Program-made: the position numbers and the translations under genes
Shown here: one piece after another, positions 48,047-58,288 of the stretch
Layout: each line of letters starts with the position of its first letter
Numbering within the stretch: position 1 is the first letter of the stretch
The notes under the pieces: generated by a model
What the model was told of the DNA's origin: nothing
What the model saw: only the letters and a program-made list of their open reading frames with translations
The model's database searches: none
Source: Gammaproteobacteria bacterium
GTDB lineage: Bacteria; Pseudomonadota; Gammaproteobacteria; Ga0077536
NCBI GenBank assembly: GCA_009692365.1
Contig: SHZJ01000004.1
Coordinates: 1 to 64,000, forward strand
Direction of reading: 5' to 3'
DNA: 64,000 nucleotides

Positions 48047-49108
48047 TTATCGGTGAGCGCGCCGCGCCTGCACCGCCTCCGCGAGTTGGTCGAGCACCGG
48101 CACGGTCATTTCCCAGGACAGGCAGGCGTCGGTAATGCTTTGTCCGTACACCAGCGGCGTCCCCGTGGAATGGCTCTGCTTGCCTTCGCGCAGGTGGCTC
48201 TCCAGCATCAGACCGCAAATGGAGCGCTCGCCGCCGGCGATTTGCGCGCCAACCTCGGCGGCCACCTGCGGTTGCTTGCGATGGTCTTTGCGGCTATTGC
48301 CGTGGCTGCAGTCGACCATGATGCCCGTTTTGAGCTTGGCCTTGGACAGCGCTTGGATGCACTCGGCGATCGCCGCCGGGTGATGGTTGGGGCCCACATT
48401 GGAACCGCGCAAGATAACGTGACAGTTTTCGTTGCCTTTGGTCGTCACGATGGCCGAGATGCCTTGCTTGGCCACCGCCAGAAAGTGATGTGGATGACGT
48501 GCAGCACCGATGGCGTCCACGGCAACTTGGATGCTGCCGTCGGTGCCGTTCTTGAAACCCACAGGCATCGACAGGCCGGAGGCCATTTCACGGTGGATCT
48601 GGCTTTCGGTGGTGCGGGCGCCGATAGCGCCCCAGGCGATTAAATCGGCGATGAACTGCGGCGTGATGACATCCAGAAACTCGGTGCCGGCGGGTAACCC
48701 GCGCTGCGCCAGTTCCAACAGTAGGCGCCGGGCCGCCCGCAGACCGTTGTTGATATCAAAGCTGCCATCCAGATGCGGGTCGTTGATCAGACCTTTCCAA
48801 CCGATGGTGGTGCGCGGCTTCTCAAAATAAACCCGCATGCAAATGAGCAGGTCCTGGCGGTGGCGTTCGGCCTCGCGTTGCAGTTTGTCGGCGTACTCCA
48901 GCGCCGCTTTGGGGTCGTGGATGGAACACGGTCCCACCACGACCAGCAGGCGATCGTCCGCGGCCTGAATAATGCGCTCGGCGGCTCGCCGCGCCTGCGC
49001 GATGGTCTGCGAAGCGCGCTCCGTCAGGGCAATTTCCTCGAGGAGGATGGCCGGTGGGATCAGGGGCCGGTAGCCGACGATTCTGGCGTCGTCAGTGACC
49101 TGAAACAT
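48047..49108 (-). CDS. 3-deoxy-7-phosphoheptulonate synthase (class I)
   Basis: VVVGPCSIHDPKAALEYA, RVYFEKPRTTIGWKGLINDPHLDGSFDINNGLR, MVDCSHGNSRKDHRKQP. Confidence 0.96.
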   Translation of the reverse strand: MFQVTDDARIVGYRPLIPPAILLEEIALTERASQTIAQARRAAERIIQAADDRLLVVVGPCSIHDPKAALEYADKLQREAERHRQDLLICMRVYFEKPRTTIGWKGLINDPHLDGSFDINNGLRAARRLLLELAQRGLPAGTEFLDVITPQFIADLIAWGAIGARTTESQIHREMASGLSMPVGFKNGTDGSIQVAVDAIGAARHPHHFLAVAKQGISAIVTTKGNENCHVILRGSNVGPNHHPAAIAECIQALSKAKLKTGIMVDCSHGNSRKDHRKQPQVAAEVGAQIAGGERSICGLMLESHLREGKQSHSTGTPLVYGQSITDACLSWEMTVPVLDQLAEAVQARRAHR

Positions 49109-49206
49109 CGTGTGTCATCTCCGAACTTGCAGATAGGTTGAAAGGGCGGGACGAGTCGTTAGGCGCAGCCTGCGATCATTATAGTGGTGGAAGCTAGCGC
49201 TGTGTC

Positions 49207-50955
49207 TCAGCTAAACGCCGGCCGGGCCCGTGGCCGCTTAGCGTGAGCCAGTGCGGTGGCCTGTTCGCTACCCCCCACATGGCGATGGTGGTGCTGGATA
49301 TCACGCCAGAATGCGACGCCGAGCAGGTCGGCATGTTGGGTTAAAAATATCTCGCGCAGGTCGGGTGCGATGGCGAGAAATTTCATGAATTCTTCCGGAA
49401 AGACGTCGTTGGCGTTGACGTGAAACCATGGCCGGGGCCGATATTCGTCCTCATCAAAGCGCGCTGGTGGCACTTCTCGAAAATGACAGTCGGTGACTAA
49501 ACACAGCTCATCGTAGTCGTAAAAAATTACCCGCCCCTGTCGAGTCACCCCAAAATTTTTGACCAGCAAGTCGCCGGGAAAAACATTCGCGCGGGCGAGG
49601 TCTTTGAGCGCCTCGCCGTAATCCAGCACGGCCGCCTGGGCGGCCTGGGTGTCTTGTTCGCGCAGGTAGAGGTTCAGCGGGCGCAAGCGTCGTTCCACGT
49701 AAAGATGGCGGATCACCAGTTGCTCGCCGTCGATGCGGGTGCTCTCGGCTGCCGCTTCCATCAGTTCGGCGAGCACTTCGGGCGCAAACTTAGTCAACGG
49801 AAATTCGATGTCGGTGAACTCTTGGGTATCGATTAGGCGCCCGGCGCGGTCGTGCATGAGCACGAATTCGTAGCGCTCCATGACCTCTTGGCGGCTGGTA
49901 TTCTTCGGAAAGCCGAAGCGGTCGCGAATGACCTTGAACACCAGATCGTAGGAGGGCAGGGTGAAGACTATCATCACCAATCCGCGGTCGCCGGGGGCGT
50001 GCGCGAAGCGGTCGTGGCAGTTGGCCAAGTGGGTAGAAAACAGCTGGTAGCGTTCGGTTTTGCCTTGGCGGATGCGCCCGAGCGCCGTATAGAGCTCGTC
50101 GATGGGCTTGCCGGGTAGCAAGGAATTGATGAAGTACACCGCCCCTTCGACCGGCTCCAGATCCACGAAAAAATACGAGCGGGTAAACCCAAACAGGATA
50201 CTGATGTCGTCGACCGACATCATGATGGCCTCTACCCGCACCCCGTCGGTCGGGTTGTCCAGCATGATCACCAGTGGCGCTGCGTGGGTGGGCCAGAACG
50301 CCCGACCAATCAGATAGGCCCGGTTGGACTGATAAAACACCGCCGGGAGAAAATCTAGGCGCAGGAATTCCTCAGGCGCTGGCTGCCGGCACTGCGCGTA
50401 AGTGGCCAGTTCGGCCTCGATCCTAGCCACATCGCCTGCCAGATCGGCATAGGCGACCTCGAAGGCGCAGTCCTCCAATAGTTGCCGCACGATGGCGCCG
50501 GGTGAGCCCCAGTTGATATAGCTGCGGCATTCCACCGCATGGCGCTGGGCGTCGTGCAGATTAAAGCGCACGTCCACGAATTCGGTTTCGGGATCCGCAC
50601 CCACGGTGTGCAGGATTCGCCGGCTGATGGAATTGAAAAAAGTCTTGTTGAACGCCCCGTCGGGGATCCCGTCCATGCGCGCGCTAAAGAGGTCTTTGAG
50701 CTCGCGCCAGCGTGGCACCAGCAGCACCTCCTCACCGAGCAACCGGGTAATGGCGCCCACGGCGCGCTCGACCGACTTGGTATAGAGCTCGATGCGCTCG
50801 CCGAAGTCGCGTTCCGCGCCGCGCGCATCCCGCGTTTCGAAGCGCTGTTTCGCCCGGCGGGTAATGCGCCCGAAGTTGTCGTTGTACTTAACGAACGCCT
50901 CGCGCGCGATCTGGCCGGCTTCAAACAGCGGCGCGCGAGGGTTCGTCGGCAACAT
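49207..50955 (-). CDS. aceK: Isocitrate dehydrogenase kinase/phosphatase
   Basis: AceK-type sequence adjacent to icd; ATG 50955 preferred. Confidence 0.95.
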   Translation of the reverse strand: MLPTNPRAPLFEAGQIAREAFVKYNDNFGRITRRAKQRFETRDARGAERDFGERIELYTKSVERAVGAITRLLGEEVLLVPRWRELKDLFSARMDGIPDGAFNKTFFNSISRRILHTVGADPETEFVDVRFNLHDAQRHAVECRSYINWGSPGAIVRQLLEDCAFEVAYADLAGDVARIEAELATYAQCRQPAPEEFLRLDFLPAVFYQSNRAYLIGRAFWPTHAAPLVIMLDNPTDGVRVEAIMMSVDDISILFGFTRSYFFVDLEPVEGAVYFINSLLPGKPIDELYTALGRIRQGKTERYQLFSTHLANCHDRFAHAPGDRGLVMIVFTLPSYDLVFKVIRDRFGFPKNTSRQEVMERYEFVLMHDRAGRLIDTQEFTDIEFPLTKFAPEVLAELMEAAAESTRIDGEQLVIRHLYVERRLRPLNLYLREQDTQAAQAAVLDYGEALKDLARANVFPGDLLVKNFGVTRQGRVIFYDYDELCLVTDCHFREVPPARFDEDEYRPRPWFHVNANDVFPEEFMKFLAIAPDLREIFLTQHADLLGVAFWRDIQHHHRHVGGSEQATALAHAKRPRARPAFS

Positions 50956-50969
50956 GCGCCGGGGCGGCC

Positions 50970-52265
50970 TTACAGCCGCTCGATCAGGGCGGTGCCGAAT
51001 TCGCTGCATTTAACTTCGCGCGCGTCCTCCATCATGCGCGCAAAGTCGTAGGTCACGATGCGATCGGCAAACGTGCGGTCCATCGCGTTGAGAACCCTAT
51101 CTGCCGCTTCTGTCCAACCGAGATAGCGGAACATCATTTCGCCGGAGAGCAACAAAGACCCAGGATTGACCTTGTCTTGGTTCGCATATTTTGGCGCGGT
51201 GCCGTGGGTGGCCTCAAAAATGGCGTGCCCGGTGTCATAGTTGATGTTGCCGCCCGGCGCGATGCCGATGCCGCCAACTTGGGCGGCCAGCGCGTCGGAG
51301 AGGTAATCGCCATTGAGGTTGAGGGTCGCGATGACGTCGAATTCGGTGGGCCGGGTGAGCACCTGTTGCAGGGTGATGTCGGCAATCGAATCCTTGACCA
51401 GCAACCGGCCGGCGGCCAGCGCGGCGGCCTGTTCGTCGTTGGCGGCTTGGCTGCCGTGTGCCGCCGCCGTGCGGTCGAACTGCTCCCAGGTGTAGCACTG
51501 TTCGCCAAATTCCTTTTCCGCCACCTCATAACCCCAATTCCGAAACGCGCCTTCGGTGAACTTCATGATGTTCCCCTTGTGCACGAAGGTCAGGCTCTTG
51601 CGCCCATTCGTGAGCGCGTAGCGGATGGCGGCGCGAACCAAGCGCGCGGTACCTTCCTGCGAGACCGGCTTGATGCCGATGCCGGTGGTACCGGGGAAAC
51701 GGATTTTCTTGTAGAGGTCCGGGAAGGACTCGGCCATGATCGATAGAAAACGTTGGTTTTCCGGCGTGCCCTGTTCAAACTCTAGGCCGGCGTAAATGTC
51801 CTCGGTGTTCTCGCGAAAGATGACCATGTCGACCAAGTCGGGGCGCTTGACGGGCGAGGGCACGCCCTTGAACCAGCGCACCGGGCGCAGGCAGACGTAG
51901 AGGTCGAGGATTTGGCGCAGGGCGACGTTTAGCGAGCGAATGCCGCCACCCACTGGGGTGGTCAACGGCCCCTTGATGGCCACGAGGTAGGCCCGACAGG
52001 CGTCTAACGTGGCGTCAGGTAGCCACGAGCCGGTGAGGGTGTTGGCTTTTTCTCCCGCATAGACTTCCATCCAGGCGATGCGGCGTCGGCCCTGATAGGC
52101 CTTGGCGACCGCAGCATCCATCACCCGCTGGCTGGCCCGCCAGACGTCGGCCCCAATGCCATCGCCTTCAATGAACGGGATAATGGGGTTGTCAGGGACG
52201 TTGAGGAGTCCGTTGGTGATAGTAATTTTTGCGCCGTCGGCCGGCGGGGTAAACGTCGTGCTCAA
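50970..52265 (-). CDS. icd: NADP-dependent isocitrate dehydrogenase
   Basis: [56 protein letters not shown] 52265 preferred start ([11 protein letters not shown]). Confidence 0.96.
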   Translation of the reverse strand: MSTTFTPPADGAKITITNGLLNVPDNPIIPFIEGDGIGADVWRASQRVMDAAVAKAYQGRRRIAWMEVYAGEKANTLTGSWLPDATLDACRAYLVAIKGPLTTPVGGGIRSLNVALRQILDLYVCLRPVRWFKGVPSPVKRPDLVDMVIFRENTEDIYAGLEFEQGTPENQRFLSIMAESFPDLYKKIRFPGTTGIGIKPVSQEGTARLVRAAIRYALTNGRKSLTFVHKGNIMKFTEGAFRNWGYEVAEKEFGEQCYTWEQFDRTAAAHGSQAANDEQAAALAAGRLLVKDSIADITLQQVLTRPTEFDVIATLNLNGDYLSDALAAQVGGIGIAPGGNINYDTGHAIFEATHGTAPKYANQDKVNPGSLLLSGEMMFRYLGWTEAADRVLNAMDRTFADRIVTYDFARMMEDAREVKCSEFGTALIERL

Positions 52266-52405
52266 ATGTGCTGCCTCCCGTGCTGAAATAAAGCCCGGCA
52301 AGTTTTCCACAATTACAGGCGGCTTGCCATGCGCGGGTGTCCAGCGCGGGCGGACCGCCGCTACAACATTGAGTCTAGGACGGCGTTCGCCTATCCTCCA
52401 AGACT

Positions 52406-53917
52406 GTGGCCAACAGCCCTGAGACAAAGCACCCTCCTTTGATTCCAACGCTGAGAATCATCCTCTTCGACCCCGACCGCTACGACCGCGGATTACTCGG
52501 GCTCGCGCTGCGCAGCGCCCAACCAGAGTTCGAGGTCGTTAAAACCGCAACCCTGCTGGAACTCATGCACGAATTGAGCAGCGGCCCCGTGGCGGCCGTG
52601 GTGTGCGACCCTGGGACCGAGTTTGAGCCCCTGTGCGAGATTATCGATTTCGCCCGTCAGCGCGGGCCAGATTTTTTGTTCTGGCTCTTCACGGCGGATG
52701 CCGAGCGCCCCAGCGCGCGTGCCTGTGCCGGCCGCGGCGTGGACGGCCGGGGCTGTAAAGACAGCGCCGGCTATCTCGATATTCCACAGCGCCTGCTCGC
52801 GGGGGTGTTGCAGGCGCGCGAGTGCTTGGCGCGCTGCCCCACGGAGATGAATCTTCTGCAGGGCAGTGCGATGGTGGGCGCGGCGGGGCTCGTCGACCGC
52901 GCCGGCAATTGGCAGACGCTGAACCCGGCGCTCGAGAGTCTGCTCGAGCGACCCCGCTACGAACTGCTGAGGTTAGGTGTGGCCGCGCTGACGCCGGTGC
53001 CCGCGGCGCAGAGCGAAATAGCGCAGCTGCTGCAGGGCCCGCGAGCGCCGTGGGCGTTGGTGAGCGCGGGTGAGACGCAGCAGCTGGCGTTGGCCGTGCG
53101 GCCCGTGGGGGGCGCGACGCGACAGGCGGCCTGGTGGAGTATTGGCGTGGTGGGCCTGGGACCAGCGGCCGAGCCCGTGGCGCCGCTGCCCGACCCGCGC
53201 AACCAAGAACTGGAACAACTTTTGTTTGCCGTCACCCACGACCTCCAGGCACCGCTCAATTCTTTGAGCAGTAATGCACGCTGGCTGGCGCTGCAACCCG
53301 CGCATCCAGACGCCGAGGTGGCCGAGACCATCACTGAAATGGCGGCGCTGGCCGCGCGCATGCAGGCCATGCTCGACGGCATTCTGAGTATCGCCACCGT
53401 GCGGGCCGGGAGCTGCGAGCCGGAAGCCGTAAGCTTGGATGGCGTACTCAGCGATGCGCTGGCAAATTTACGCAGCGATATCGAAGAGGCCGGTGCACGC
53501 GTTGAGCGCCAGCCGCTGCCCACTTTATTGGTCAATCGCCAGCAGATGGTGCAAGTGTTCCAAAACCTCCTCTCGAACGCGCTCAAATTTCGTGGCCCGC
53601 ATCCGCCCCGCGTGCGGATCAGTTCCCAGGAAAGTGGGGAGTGTTTGCGGATCGCGGTGGAGGACAACGGCATTGGCATCGACCCCGCTGACGCCGGCCG
53701 CATTTTTGGGATGTTCAAACGCTTGCACACCGAACGCGAATATCCTGGGCTCGGACTGGGCCTGGCCATTTGTCATCAAATCATCCGCGCCCACGGCGGG
53801 GAGCTTTTCGTGGAATCCGCGCTGGGGCGCGGGGCCTGCTTCGTGATGGAATTCCGCGGCACCGGCCTGCGCTCGGTGATCACCCCGGCCCTGCGTGATG
53901 GGGCGGTTTCACGATGA
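52406..53917 (+). CDS. Sensor histidine kinase
   Basis: [22 protein letters not shown] (H-box), [49 protein letters not shown]. Confidence 0.93.
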   Translation: MANSPETKHPPLIPTLRIILFDPDRYDRGLLGLALRSAQPEFEVVKTATLLELMHELSSGPVAAVVCDPGTEFEPLCEIIDFARQRGPDFLFWLFTADAERPSARACAGRGVDGRGCKDSAGYLDIPQRLLAGVLQARECLARCPTEMNLLQGSAMVGAAGLVDRAGNWQTLNPALESLLERPRYELLRLGVAALTPVPAAQSEIAQLLQGPRAPWALVSAGETQQLALAVRPVGGATRQAAWWSIGVVGLGPAAEPVAPLPDPRNQELEQLLFAVTHDLQAPLNSLSSNARWLALQPAHPDAEVAETITEMAALAARMQAMLDGILSIATVRAGSCEPEAVSLDGVLSDALANLRSDIEEAGARVERQPLPTLLVNRQQMVQVFQNLLSNALKFRGPHPPRVRISSQESGECLRIAVEDNGIGIDPADAGRIFGMFKRLHTEREYPGLGLGLAICHQIIRAHGGELFVESALGRGACFVMEFRGTGLRSVITPALRDGAVSR

Positions 53918-56043
53918 GCGAGCAAGTGGTTACCTGTCGCGTGTTACTGGTCGAGGACATCGAATCTGAGGCCGCGCTGGTGGCGAAGAACCTGCGGCGG
54001 GTCAGTGGCTGGCGGTTTTTGATTGAGCATTTCGACCGCCTGACGCCGGGCGTCGAGCGGGCGCGGCACGCACGCTACGACGTGGTTTTGCTGGACCTGA
54101 ATCTACCGGACGGGGCGGGTATCGAAGTGTGCCAACGCATGCACGCCGCCGCGCCCCATACGCCCATCATTGTGCTGACCAACCAAAATAGCCCCGAACT
54201 CGGCTTGAAAGCCCTGCGCGAAGGCGCGCAAGACTATCTGATCAAGCGCGAGGTGGATGGGCCGCTGCTGGGGCGCGCCATCCGCTACGCCATCGAGCGT
54301 CACCGCGGCGAGCAGGCGCTGCGTGCCAGTGAGCAGCGCTATGCCCTGGCGGTCAGCGGTGCCAACGATGGGATCTGGGATTGGAATGTGCGCGATGGCA
54401 CGGCCTATTACTCGGCGCGCTGGAAAGCGATTCTGGGCTATGCCGAGTGCGACGTCTCCGAGCGCATCGCCGAATGGCTGGAGCGGATCGACCAACGCGA
54501 CCGGGAACGTTTTGACGAGGCCATGAGCCAGCATCTGGAGGGACAAACGGGCTTCTTCGAATGTGAGTACCGCATCGTGACCCGTGGGGGCGAGATTCGC
54601 TGGGTGGCCTCGCGCGGCGTGGCGATTCGCGACGACGCCGGCGCGGCCAGCCGGATGGCCGGCTCGATGACCGATATCACGCGGCGCAAAGAGACCGAAA
54701 CGCGCCTATTGCACGAGGCGATGCACGACGCACTCACCGGCTTGCCCAATCGCAATCTGTTCATCGATCGTCTAGACCTTGGACTGCGGCGCTATCGGCG
54801 CGATCCCAGCAAGCAATTTGCCGTCTTGTTTTTCGACATCGACCGTTTCAAGCACGTCAACGACAGTCTCGGGCACGCGGCGGGCGACGAACTGCTGCTG
54901 CAGATAGCGGGCCGCCTTCTGGCCTGTCTGCGACCGGGCGATACCCTGGCGCGCTTGGGCGGCGACGAATTCGCCGTGGTGCTCAACGATATTGGCGGCG
55001 CGACCGATGTCATCTATGTGGTGGAACGTTTGCAAGCATCGCTCGCGCAGGTTTTTGAGATCGACGTGCACCTCGTGTACACCTCAGCCAGCATTGGCAT
55101 TGCGATCAGCAGCGAGTCCTATCGACGCCCAGAAGAAATGCTGCGCGATGCGGACATCGCCATGTATCGCGCCAAAGGTACCGGGCAGGCGACCTACGCG
55201 GTGTTCGATAGCGCGATGCACGACCACGCGATGTTCCAACACCGGATGGAAACGGATCTCCGGCGCGCCCTCGACAAGGGCGAACTTGAGGTCTACTACC
55301 AGCCCATTTTAGCCATTGAAACCCAATGCGTGATGGGCTTTGAGGCGCTCTTGCGCTGGCGCCACCCCAGCCGGGGGTTGGTCTTACCCGATGACTTTAT
55401 CGGCATCGTAGAGGACACCAGTTTGGTGGTGCCGGTTGGCTGGTGGGTGCTGGACCGCGCCTGCCGGCAGCTCGCAAAATGGCAGCACCTGTTCCCCCAG
55501 ACCCCCCCGCTGTCGATGAGCATCAACGTTTCCGGCAAGTTGTTCTTAACCGACGACATGGCCAAACGGCTGGCTGCACTGCTGGAAGATCATGGGCTGC
55601 AGCCGGCCTCGCTCCACCTCGAAATCACCGAGCGGGTGGTCATGGACCACGGTGATCTGGTGCTGAGCACCCTCGCAGACTTGCGCGAACTAGGGGTCCG
55701 TCTGCATGTAGACGATTTTGGCACCGGCTACTCCTCGCTTACCTACCTGCAGCGTTTTCATTACGACGCCCTCAAAATTGACCGCTCTTTTGTGTCTACC
55801 ATGGTCGAGTCAAAAGACAGCGTGGCGATCGTCCAAGCCCTGATTTCGCTGGGCGCTACGCTGGGGATGACGGTCGTGGCCGAGGGGATTGAGAGCGCCG
55901 AGCAACTCCGGCGGCTGCGGCAGATGCACTGTCCTGCCGGGCAGGGCTTCTGGTTTTCCAAACCGCTGCAGCAGGACGCGGTGAGCGACTACCTACGCCA
56001 GAATCAGAACCCCGGGCCTGTGCTGCTGCCGGCAACCGGCTAG
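53914..56043 (+). CDS. Response regulator with PAS, GGDEF and EAL domains
   Basis: DVVLLDLNLPDG receiver, RLGGDEFAVVL, GFEALLRWRHP; ATGA overlap with the kinase gene. Confidence 0.95.
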   Translation: MSEQVVTCRVLLVEDIESEAALVAKNLRRVSGWRFLIEHFDRLTPGVERARHARYDVVLLDLNLPDGAGIEVCQRMHAAAPHTPIIVLTNQNSPELGLKALREGAQDYLIKREVDGPLLGRAIRYAIERHRGEQALRASEQRYALAVSGANDGIWDWNVRDGTAYYSARWKAILGYAECDVSERIAEWLERIDQRDRERFDEAMSQHLEGQTGFFECEYRIVTRGGEIRWVASRGVAIRDDAGAASRMAGSMTDITRRKETETRLLHEAMHDALTGLPNRNLFIDRLDLGLRRYRRDPSKQFAVLFFDIDRFKHVNDSLGHAAGDELLLQIAGRLLACLRPGDTLARLGGDEFAVVLNDIGGATDVIYVVERLQASLAQVFEIDVHLVYTSASIGIAISSESYRRPEEMLRDADIAMYRAKGTGQATYAVFDSAMHDHAMFQHRMETDLRRALDKGELEVYYQPILAIETQCVMGFEALLRWRHPSRGLVLPDDFIGIVEDTSLVVPVGWWVLDRACRQLAKWQHLFPQTPPLSMSINVSGKLFLTDDMAKRLAALLEDHGLQPASLHLEITERVVMDHGDLVLSTLADLRELGVRLHVDDFGTGYSSLTYLQRFHYDALKIDRSFVSTMVESKDSVAIVQALISLGATLGMTVVAEGIESAEQLRRLRQMHCPAGQGFWFSKPLQQDAVSDYLRQNQNPGPVLLPATG

Positions 56044-56062
56044 GCCCATGCACTAGTTGTCA

Positions 56063-56944
56063 ATGCTCGCGCTCGACTGCCCACAGGCCACAGCCATTGA
56101 ACTGCCCGACGCCGCCCTGCGGGTTTGGCAGTGGGGCGCCGCGCCCTCGCCGCCGGTGGTGCTGGTGCACGGCTGGGCGGACAGCGGGGCCACCTTCGAG
56201 TTTGTGGCCGCCGGTTTGGCCACCGACTACCGCGTGATCGCCCCGGACCTGCGCGGCTTCGGAGAATCTCCGTGCGCTGGCCGCAACTACTGGTTTGCCG
56301 ATTACCTGCGCGACCTCGACGCCGTGCTCGACGCCACCGTAGGGAGCCAACCGGTGACCTTGGTCGGCCACAGCATGGGCGGCAACGTGTGTGGACTCTA
56401 CGCCGGCGTGCGGCCTGCGCGCGTCGCGAGCCTGGTGCTGCTAGAAGGCTTTGGGATGCCGCCCACCACCCCCGTTGGGGCCCCGGGACGCTACCTGCGC
56501 TGGCTGGATCAACAAGCCGTGCCGCCGACCTTGCGCGACTTCGTGGACGCCACCACCCTGCTCCGGCACCTGCGGCGACTAGCGCCCGCCGCGAGCGACG
56601 CCGTGTTACGCGCGGTGGTGCCCCGCTGGACCGAGGCGCTGCCTAACGGCAGCTTGCGGTTGCGGATGGACCCGCAGCACAAGTTCGTCAACGCGGTGCT
56701 TTATCGGCGCGACGAGGCCGCCGCCTGCTGGCGCGCCACGACCGCGCCGGTCACGCTGGTGGCGGGCGCGCAGTCAGACTTTAGCAACCGGTTTGGCGAG
56801 ATGGACCCCATGGCTGACTGTGCCAGCCACTACCGCGAGGTGACCCAGCACGTCCTCGCCGATTGCGGCCACATGATGCATTGGGAACAGCCGGCAGCCG
56901 TGGCAGCACTCATCCGCACCGCCGCCGCACGGGCGCAGCCGTGA
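56063..56944 (+). CDS. Alpha/beta hydrolase
   Basis: VVLVHGWADSGATF, VTLVGHSMGGNVCGLYAG, ADCGHMMHWEQP. Confidence 0.93.
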   Translation: MLALDCPQATAIELPDAALRVWQWGAAPSPPVVLVHGWADSGATFEFVAAGLATDYRVIAPDLRGFGESPCAGRNYWFADYLRDLDAVLDATVGSQPVTLVGHSMGGNVCGLYAGVRPARVASLVLLEGFGMPPTTPVGAPGRYLRWLDQQAVPPTLRDFVDATTLLRHLRRLAPAASDAVLRAVVPRWTEALPNGSLRLRMDPQHKFVNAVLYRRDEAAACWRATTAPVTLVAGAQSDFSNRFGEMDPMADCASHYREVTQHVLADCGHMMHWEQPAAVAALIRTAAARAQP

Positions 56945-57828
56945 GTCGTCCAACGCCGGCGGCCGGCACGGTATTGCTCATCATCGGCTGCGGTTATCTG
57001 GGGCTGGCGCTGGCCACCCGCGCGCGCGCCGCGGGCCTTACGCTACGCCTCACCACCCGCAGCGCCGCGCGCGTGGCAACGCTAAACGCCGCCGGGCTGG
57101 GTGAGGTTGCGCAGCTAGACCTCGGCGCGGCCGATGCGGCAGCACGGGTCACGGCACTGGCACGCGGGGTGGCCCACGTGGTGTGTCTGCTGCCGCCGAG
57201 TGCGGGCGTGGATGGCGCAAATTCGTGTGCGCCCTTCGCGCAGCTCTGCGCCGTGCTGAGCACGCTCCCCGAGCTTGGCAGCGCCGTGATGGCGTCTAGC
57301 ACCGCCGTGTACGGTGACTGTGCGGGCGCAGTGGTGAACGCCGCCACGCCCTGTACGCCCGATACGCCGCGCGCGCAGCGCCTCTGCGATCTGGAAACCC
57401 ACTGGCGGGGCAGGCCCGAGAACCGCATCGTGCGCCTGGCGGGTCTGTATGGGCCGGGACGCGTGGTGGGAGCGGCAGGCTTAGCCCGCGGCGAGCCGGT
57501 GAGCGGTGACCGCGACGCCTGGCTGAATCTCATCCACCGCAGCGATGCGGCGGCGCTGCTGTTGCGCTGCCTCGCGCCCGCGACGGCGGCGGTGGAGTTG
57601 GGCTGCGATGGCGCGCCGGTGACACGTCGGGATTACTATCACTATCTGGCCGCGCAGCTGGGTCTCCTGCCGCCGCTGTTTTCGGGTTTGCCCGCCGCGC
57701 GCGGCAGCGCCTCCCGGCGCTGCGACCGCACGCTGACGACCCTGCGCACCGGCTGGTGGCCGCAGTATCGAGATTTCCGCGCCGGCCTCGCCGCCGGACC
57801 CCTGCCGGTGCCGGGCCCGTTGGGCTGA
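56941..57828 (+). CDS. NAD(P)-binding epimerase/reductase (YeeZ-like)
   Basis: GTG start overlapping upstream stop; LLIIGCGYLGLALATRARAAGL; SSTAVYGD. Confidence 0.87.
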   Translation: MSRPTPAAGTVLLIIGCGYLGLALATRARAAGLTLRLTTRSAARVATLNAAGLGEVAQLDLGAADAAARVTALARGVAHVVCLLPPSAGVDGANSCAPFAQLCAVLSTLPELGSAVMASSTAVYGDCAGAVVNAATPCTPDTPRAQRLCDLETHWRGRPENRIVRLAGLYGPGRVVGAAGLARGEPVSGDRDAWLNLIHRSDAAALLLRCLAPATAAVELGCDGAPVTRRDYYHYLAAQLGLLPPLFSGLPAARGSASRRCDRTLTTLRTGWWPQYRDFRAGLAAGPLPVPGPLG

Positions 57829-57904
57829 GTGCCAGCCCGCCGGGTCGACGCGGGCGGCGCGGCCGCGCGCCTGACACGCTACCCCCAGCATCAAAGGCGA
57901 GACT

Positions 57905-58252
57905 GAGGCCGAAACCAGGGCCGAGACCAGGGCCGACACCAGGGCCGACATCAGGGCCGACACCAGGGCCGACATCAGGGCCGACACCAGGGCCGACATC
58001 AGGGCCGAGACCAGGGCCGAGACCAGGGCCGAGACTAGGGCCGACACCAGGGCCGACACCAGGGCCGAGACCAGGGCCGAGACCAGGGCCGACACCAGGG
58101 CCGACACCAGGGCCGAGACCAGGGCCGACACCAGGGCCGACACCAGGGCCGACACCAGGGCCGACACCAGGGCCGACATCAGGGCCGAGACCAGGGCCGA
58201 GACCAGGGCCGAGACCAGGGCCGAGACCAGGGCCGAGACCAGGGCCGAGATC
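57905..58252. repeat. Minisatellite, 29 units of 12 bp (agggccga[g/c]a[c/t][c/t])
   Basis: Counted by hand; first unit degenerate; ends 36 bp before the phr start codon. Confidence 0.97.
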
Positions 58253-58288
58253 AGGGCCGCGGCCCGGAACGCAACGAGGCGAAGCGCA

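Noticed and set aside
49207-52265. icd-aceK adjacency as unusual
   Set aside because: Known functional pair; neighbourly arrangement is not surprising.
57905-58252. Possible CRISPR array
   Set aside because: Units are contiguous 12-mers with no spacers and no cas genes nearby.
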